The position numbers and the translations under genes were made by a program. A stretch of 64,000 nucleotides of DNA from Brevibacterium gallinarum. Lineage in GTDB: Bacteria; Actinomycetota; Actinomycetes; Actinomycetales; Brevibacteriaceae. The stretch lies in NCBI RefSeq assembly GCF_014836885.1, contig NZ_JACSPY010000002.1, forward strand, positions 124,001 to 188,000, given 5' to 3'. Below are positions 61,987 to 64,000 of the stretch, one piece after another; position 1 is the first letter of the stretch, and each line of letters opens with the position of its first letter. The notes under the pieces are model-generated. The model was not told the DNA's origin. It saw only the letters and a program-made list of their open reading frames with translations, and made no database searches.

Positions 61987-63576
61987 TCATTCGGGGAAGA
62001 GTGTGATCGGATCGGTTAGTTCGGCTTGGAATCGGGAGTGGAAGAGCGGGCGTTGGGTTCGGTCGAGTGTCTGGGGTGGTATCCAGGCGGGTAGTCCGTT
62101 GATGAGTGTGGATCGCCAGCCGTGGCGTTCGTGCCAGGCGTGGTGGAAGCGGCAGAGCAGTGTGAGGTTGTTCAGATCGGTGGGTCCGCCGTGGCGGTGG
62201 GCGTGCATGTGGTGGGCTTCGCACCAGCCGACGGGGATATCGCAGTCGGGGAAGCTGCAGCCGCGGTCGCGTGCTTTGAGCAGTGTCATCTGGGTTGGGG
62301 TGGCGAACCGGGCCTCGGTGCGGACCTTGACGTCGCGGGTGCCTGGTCTGGTGGCCGAATAGTAGAACTTCCCTCCAGGGGAGAGCTGCAGGATGTCTTC
62401 GAGGCGCGTGTGGCCGCCTGCGGCTTCGACCTCGCCTTCGCCGCGGGCGAGCTGTTCAGCTGTGGCAGTGACGACAAGAGCATAGGAACCGGCACCGGTG
62501 GGTTCGCAGGCGCCGCGGGTGATGAGGACTGAGAACCGGTCATGGCGGCGTGCACCGTCGGGGCGGTTGTCGTCGAAGACCGGCGCGACTGTCGGGCTGC
62601 CATCGACAGTCGACGCGTTTGGTTGGCAGCCGGCGTCCTCCCAGGAGTCTGCGAAGGGTTCCAGGGCGGGTGGGCCGAATGACGAGCCTACGGCATCGAG
62701 GTGACCGGCACCGGCCACAGTGGAACCGTCTTCTTCAGGGGACGCGGAGCCGCCCTGTGGATCGTTTGCTGTCGTGTGGACGGCATCGATAATGTCGGCT
62801 GGGCCTTGTTGGCGGTTGGTCAGCAGTGCGTTGAGGGTCAGCCCGGTTGTCGAGTCGAGGAGTCCGCGGAGGATCCAGTCGCCGTTGGTTTTCTGGTTGA
62901 CGGTGACGAAGTAGTCGTCGGGATGGCTGGGTTCGGTTTCGAGTTTTCCGTCTGGGTCGAGGTAGCCGAGGATGCGTTTGCCGAGCACCCGGAATTCCTC
63001 CACTCGCAGGCCTGGGGCGTTTTCGACCAGGACCCGTTCGATGGCGGGTTTGTGTTCGGCGCGCACGCGAGGTGGCAGAGCATCGATCTGCTTGATGATC
63101 GCCTGCGCCTGGTCTACCGAGATCGTGCCTGCCTGCAGACAGGCAGCAACTTCCGGCAGCTGGGCTGGGATCGGCTGACCGGTCGTGCTGTGATGCTCCG
63201 TTAAACAGCGAGCCATCGACAGCCGGCGGCGGGCCTCGTGGGTGGTGATGCGCATCTTCTGTTTCAGTAGTGCTGGCAGCTTCCGCACATCGTAGTGGCT
63301 GGGTTCGATCTGCTCTGACATGAGGCGTGTGCTTTGTGCGGTGGCGGATTCGAGTTTCCGGCGGACGAGCTCAAGTCCCTTGCCGATGGCGATCGCTGCG
63401 GCACTGTCGAGGGCGGCATTGTGCTGGATCGTGGAGGCGGTGTCCTCTAGTGCCGTGACCGTGGCCAGCAGTTCGGGGCAGTGTGATTTGAGCTGCGCGA
63501 TGTCGGCGGCATCGAGGAACTCAGGATGGGCTTCGGCCGGATGGGCTCCCTCGGCCGGAACGGACTCGGCGGTCAT
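61987..63576 (-). CDS. DUF222/HNH endonuclease domain protein (13E12-type), intact
   Basis: The 529-residue protein has an N-terminal DUF222 helical domain (residues about 30-260), a low-complexity acidic linker, a second DUF222 part and a C-terminal HNH nuclease with RDRGCSFPDCDIPVGWCEAH, HRHGGPTDLNNLTLLCRFHH and HERHGW (His/Asn/His and paired Cys for metal). It is the family of the M. tuberculosis 13E12 repeats, common in many copies in actinobacteria, with unknown role. The ATG at 63576 has gaaggaggtga upstream. The paralogue at 48676-50391 shares its upstream region. Confidence 0.9.
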   Translation of the reverse strand: MTAESVPAEGAHPAEAHPEFLDAADIAQLKSHCPELLATVTALEDTASTIQHNAALDSAAAIAIGKGLELVRRKLESATAQSTRLMSEQIEPSHYDVRKLPALLKQKMRITTHEARRRLSMARCLTEHHSTTGQPIPAQLPEVAACLQAGTISVDQAQAIIKQIDALPPRVRAEHKPAIERVLVENAPGLRVEEFRVLGKRILGYLDPDGKLETEPSHPDDYFVTVNQKTNGDWILRGLLDSTTGLTLNALLTNRQQGPADIIDAVHTTANDPQGGSASPEEDGSTVAGAGHLDAVGSSFGPPALEPFADSWEDAGCQPNASTVDGSPTVAPVFDDNRPDGARRHDRFSVLITRGACEPTGAGSYALVVTATAEQLARGEGEVEAAGGHTRLEDILQLSPGGKFYYSATRPGTRDVKVRTEARFATPTQMTLLKARDRGCSFPDCDIPVGWCEAHHMHAHRHGGPTDLNNLTLLCRFHHAWHERHGWRSTLINGLPAWIPPQTLDRTQRPLFHSRFQAELTDPITLFPE

Positions 63577-63741
63577 GGCAGATCACCTCCTTCGGTGTAT
63601 CTGCTTCCAACCTAGATTGAGGCACGGACACCCCTACCACAGAACGAGCCCTCATCGCGGCGAAAACGGGCCCGGCAGCCTGCGAAACAGCTATCGTTGC
63701 AGGTCAGGATGCAAAGAAAATTCTTTGAAGAAATTTTCGGC
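63577..63741 (-). repeat. conserved upstream region of DUF222/HNH gene (copy 2)
   Basis: Counterpart of 48507-48675. It includes the AT-rich hairpin-like gaaaattctttgaagaaattttc (63717-63739) and the ctcaatctaggttggaagca block (63603-63622) before the ribosome binding site. Confidence 0.65.
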
Positions 63742-63822
63742 CATACCCTGCGGTCCCACTCCGCCGGTCGCGTGAACGACGCAGTTCGAACTCCCCGCTC
63801 CGCCGATCAGAGCGCGGTCTGA

Positions 63823-64000
63823 TCAGGTCCGGTTGCGGTCGATCTCCTCTGCCAGGAACGCCTGCACCCGGGCCATGAGCAGCCGGGCCAAGTCTGCGTC
63901 GTACTCCGGGGCAGACGGGTCGGTGAACAGGTGCGCGCTGCCGGGGTAGACGAACTGCGCGGCGTTCGCCCCCGCCTCGGCGACGGAGGCGACGAGCAGC
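63823..64000 (-). CDS. dienelactone hydrolase family protein, C-terminal end (partial)
   Basis: The last 58 residues before the stop at 63823 are visible; the gene runs out of the window to the right. The frame shows QFVYPGSAHLFTD, the catalytic His region of dienelactone hydrolases, and ends RVQAFLAEEIDRNRT. The alpha/beta-hydrolase would act on dienelactones or other carboxylic esters; the nucleophile is outside the window. Confidence 0.75.
   Translation of the reverse strand, partial: LLVASVAEAGANAAQFVYPGSAHLFTDPSAPEYDADLARLLMARVQAFLAEEIDRNRT

Overview
The window is chromosomal DNA from a high-GC Gram-positive bacterium, most likely an actinobacterium of the order Micrococcales and plausibly close to Brevibacterium. 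The genus is an inference. The signs are dense high-GC genes in both orientations, actinobacterial DUF families (DUF3817, DUF4229, DUF4235, DUF6286, DUF6297), a fused MrpA/MrpB antiporter subunit, an OleBC fusion as known from Micrococcus-type olefin clusters, DUF222/HNH (13E12-type) proteins, a LPxTG surface protease, and many start codons lying 6-7 nt after a -10 hexamer (leaderless mRNAs). No rRNA, tRNA or CRISPR array was seen.

Layout. 1-4.1 kb: Mrp Na+/H+ antiporter operon (A/B end, C, D, E, F, G). 4.1-7.0 kb: two-component system and a lipoprotein. 7.0-13.5 kb: HpcH-type aldolase, S9 peptidase coupled to phosphatidylcholine synthase, CorA, and an isochorismatase-like protein without its catalytic residues. 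13.5-14.7 kb: zinc-independent ribosomal protein L36 and a CobW-C-type protein. 14.9-18.1 kb: betaine/proline-type ABC importer. 18.6-21.4 kb: copper chaperone and Tat-exported DyP peroxidase. 21.5-28.2 kb: aroD, an M20/M24 pair resembling ectoine breakdown, a TauE permease with an ADC-lyase-like enzyme, and a ferritin-like/VIT transporter. 28.4-37.4 kb: LPxTG M28 peptidase, MenC/N-acylamino acid racemase, M20 carboxypeptidase, GCS2 ligase, aminotransferase, EamA exporter. 37.6-40.6 kb: ArsR regulator, a His-rich mini-protein and three cell-wall lytic proteins. 41.1-43.5 kb: propionyl/acetyl-CoA synthetase and DUF4229.

43.5-50.4 kb appears to be an insertion of about 7 kb. It is bounded by a 34-bp direct repeat that duplicates the end of the DUF4229 gene; the displaced original 3' end survives at 50.43-50.51 kb. 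It carries an Asp23/Gls24 envelope-stress cluster, an ECF-type sigma factor coupled to an Asp23-like protein, and a DUF222/HNH gene broken by one in-frame stop.

50.5-57.8 kb: long-chain olefin genes oleA-oleBC-oleD, translationally coupled to an ABC ATPase and a DUF6297 membrane protein. 58-61 kb: membrane protein, DsbA-like oxidoreductase and CcdA-like protein. 61-64 kb: SDR, an intact DUF222/HNH gene and the end of a dienelactone hydrolase gene.

Themes are envelope and ion homeostasis (Mrp, betaine importer, CorA, Asp23 cluster), metal handling (Zn, Cu, Fe) and lipid chemistry (phosphatidylcholine, olefins).
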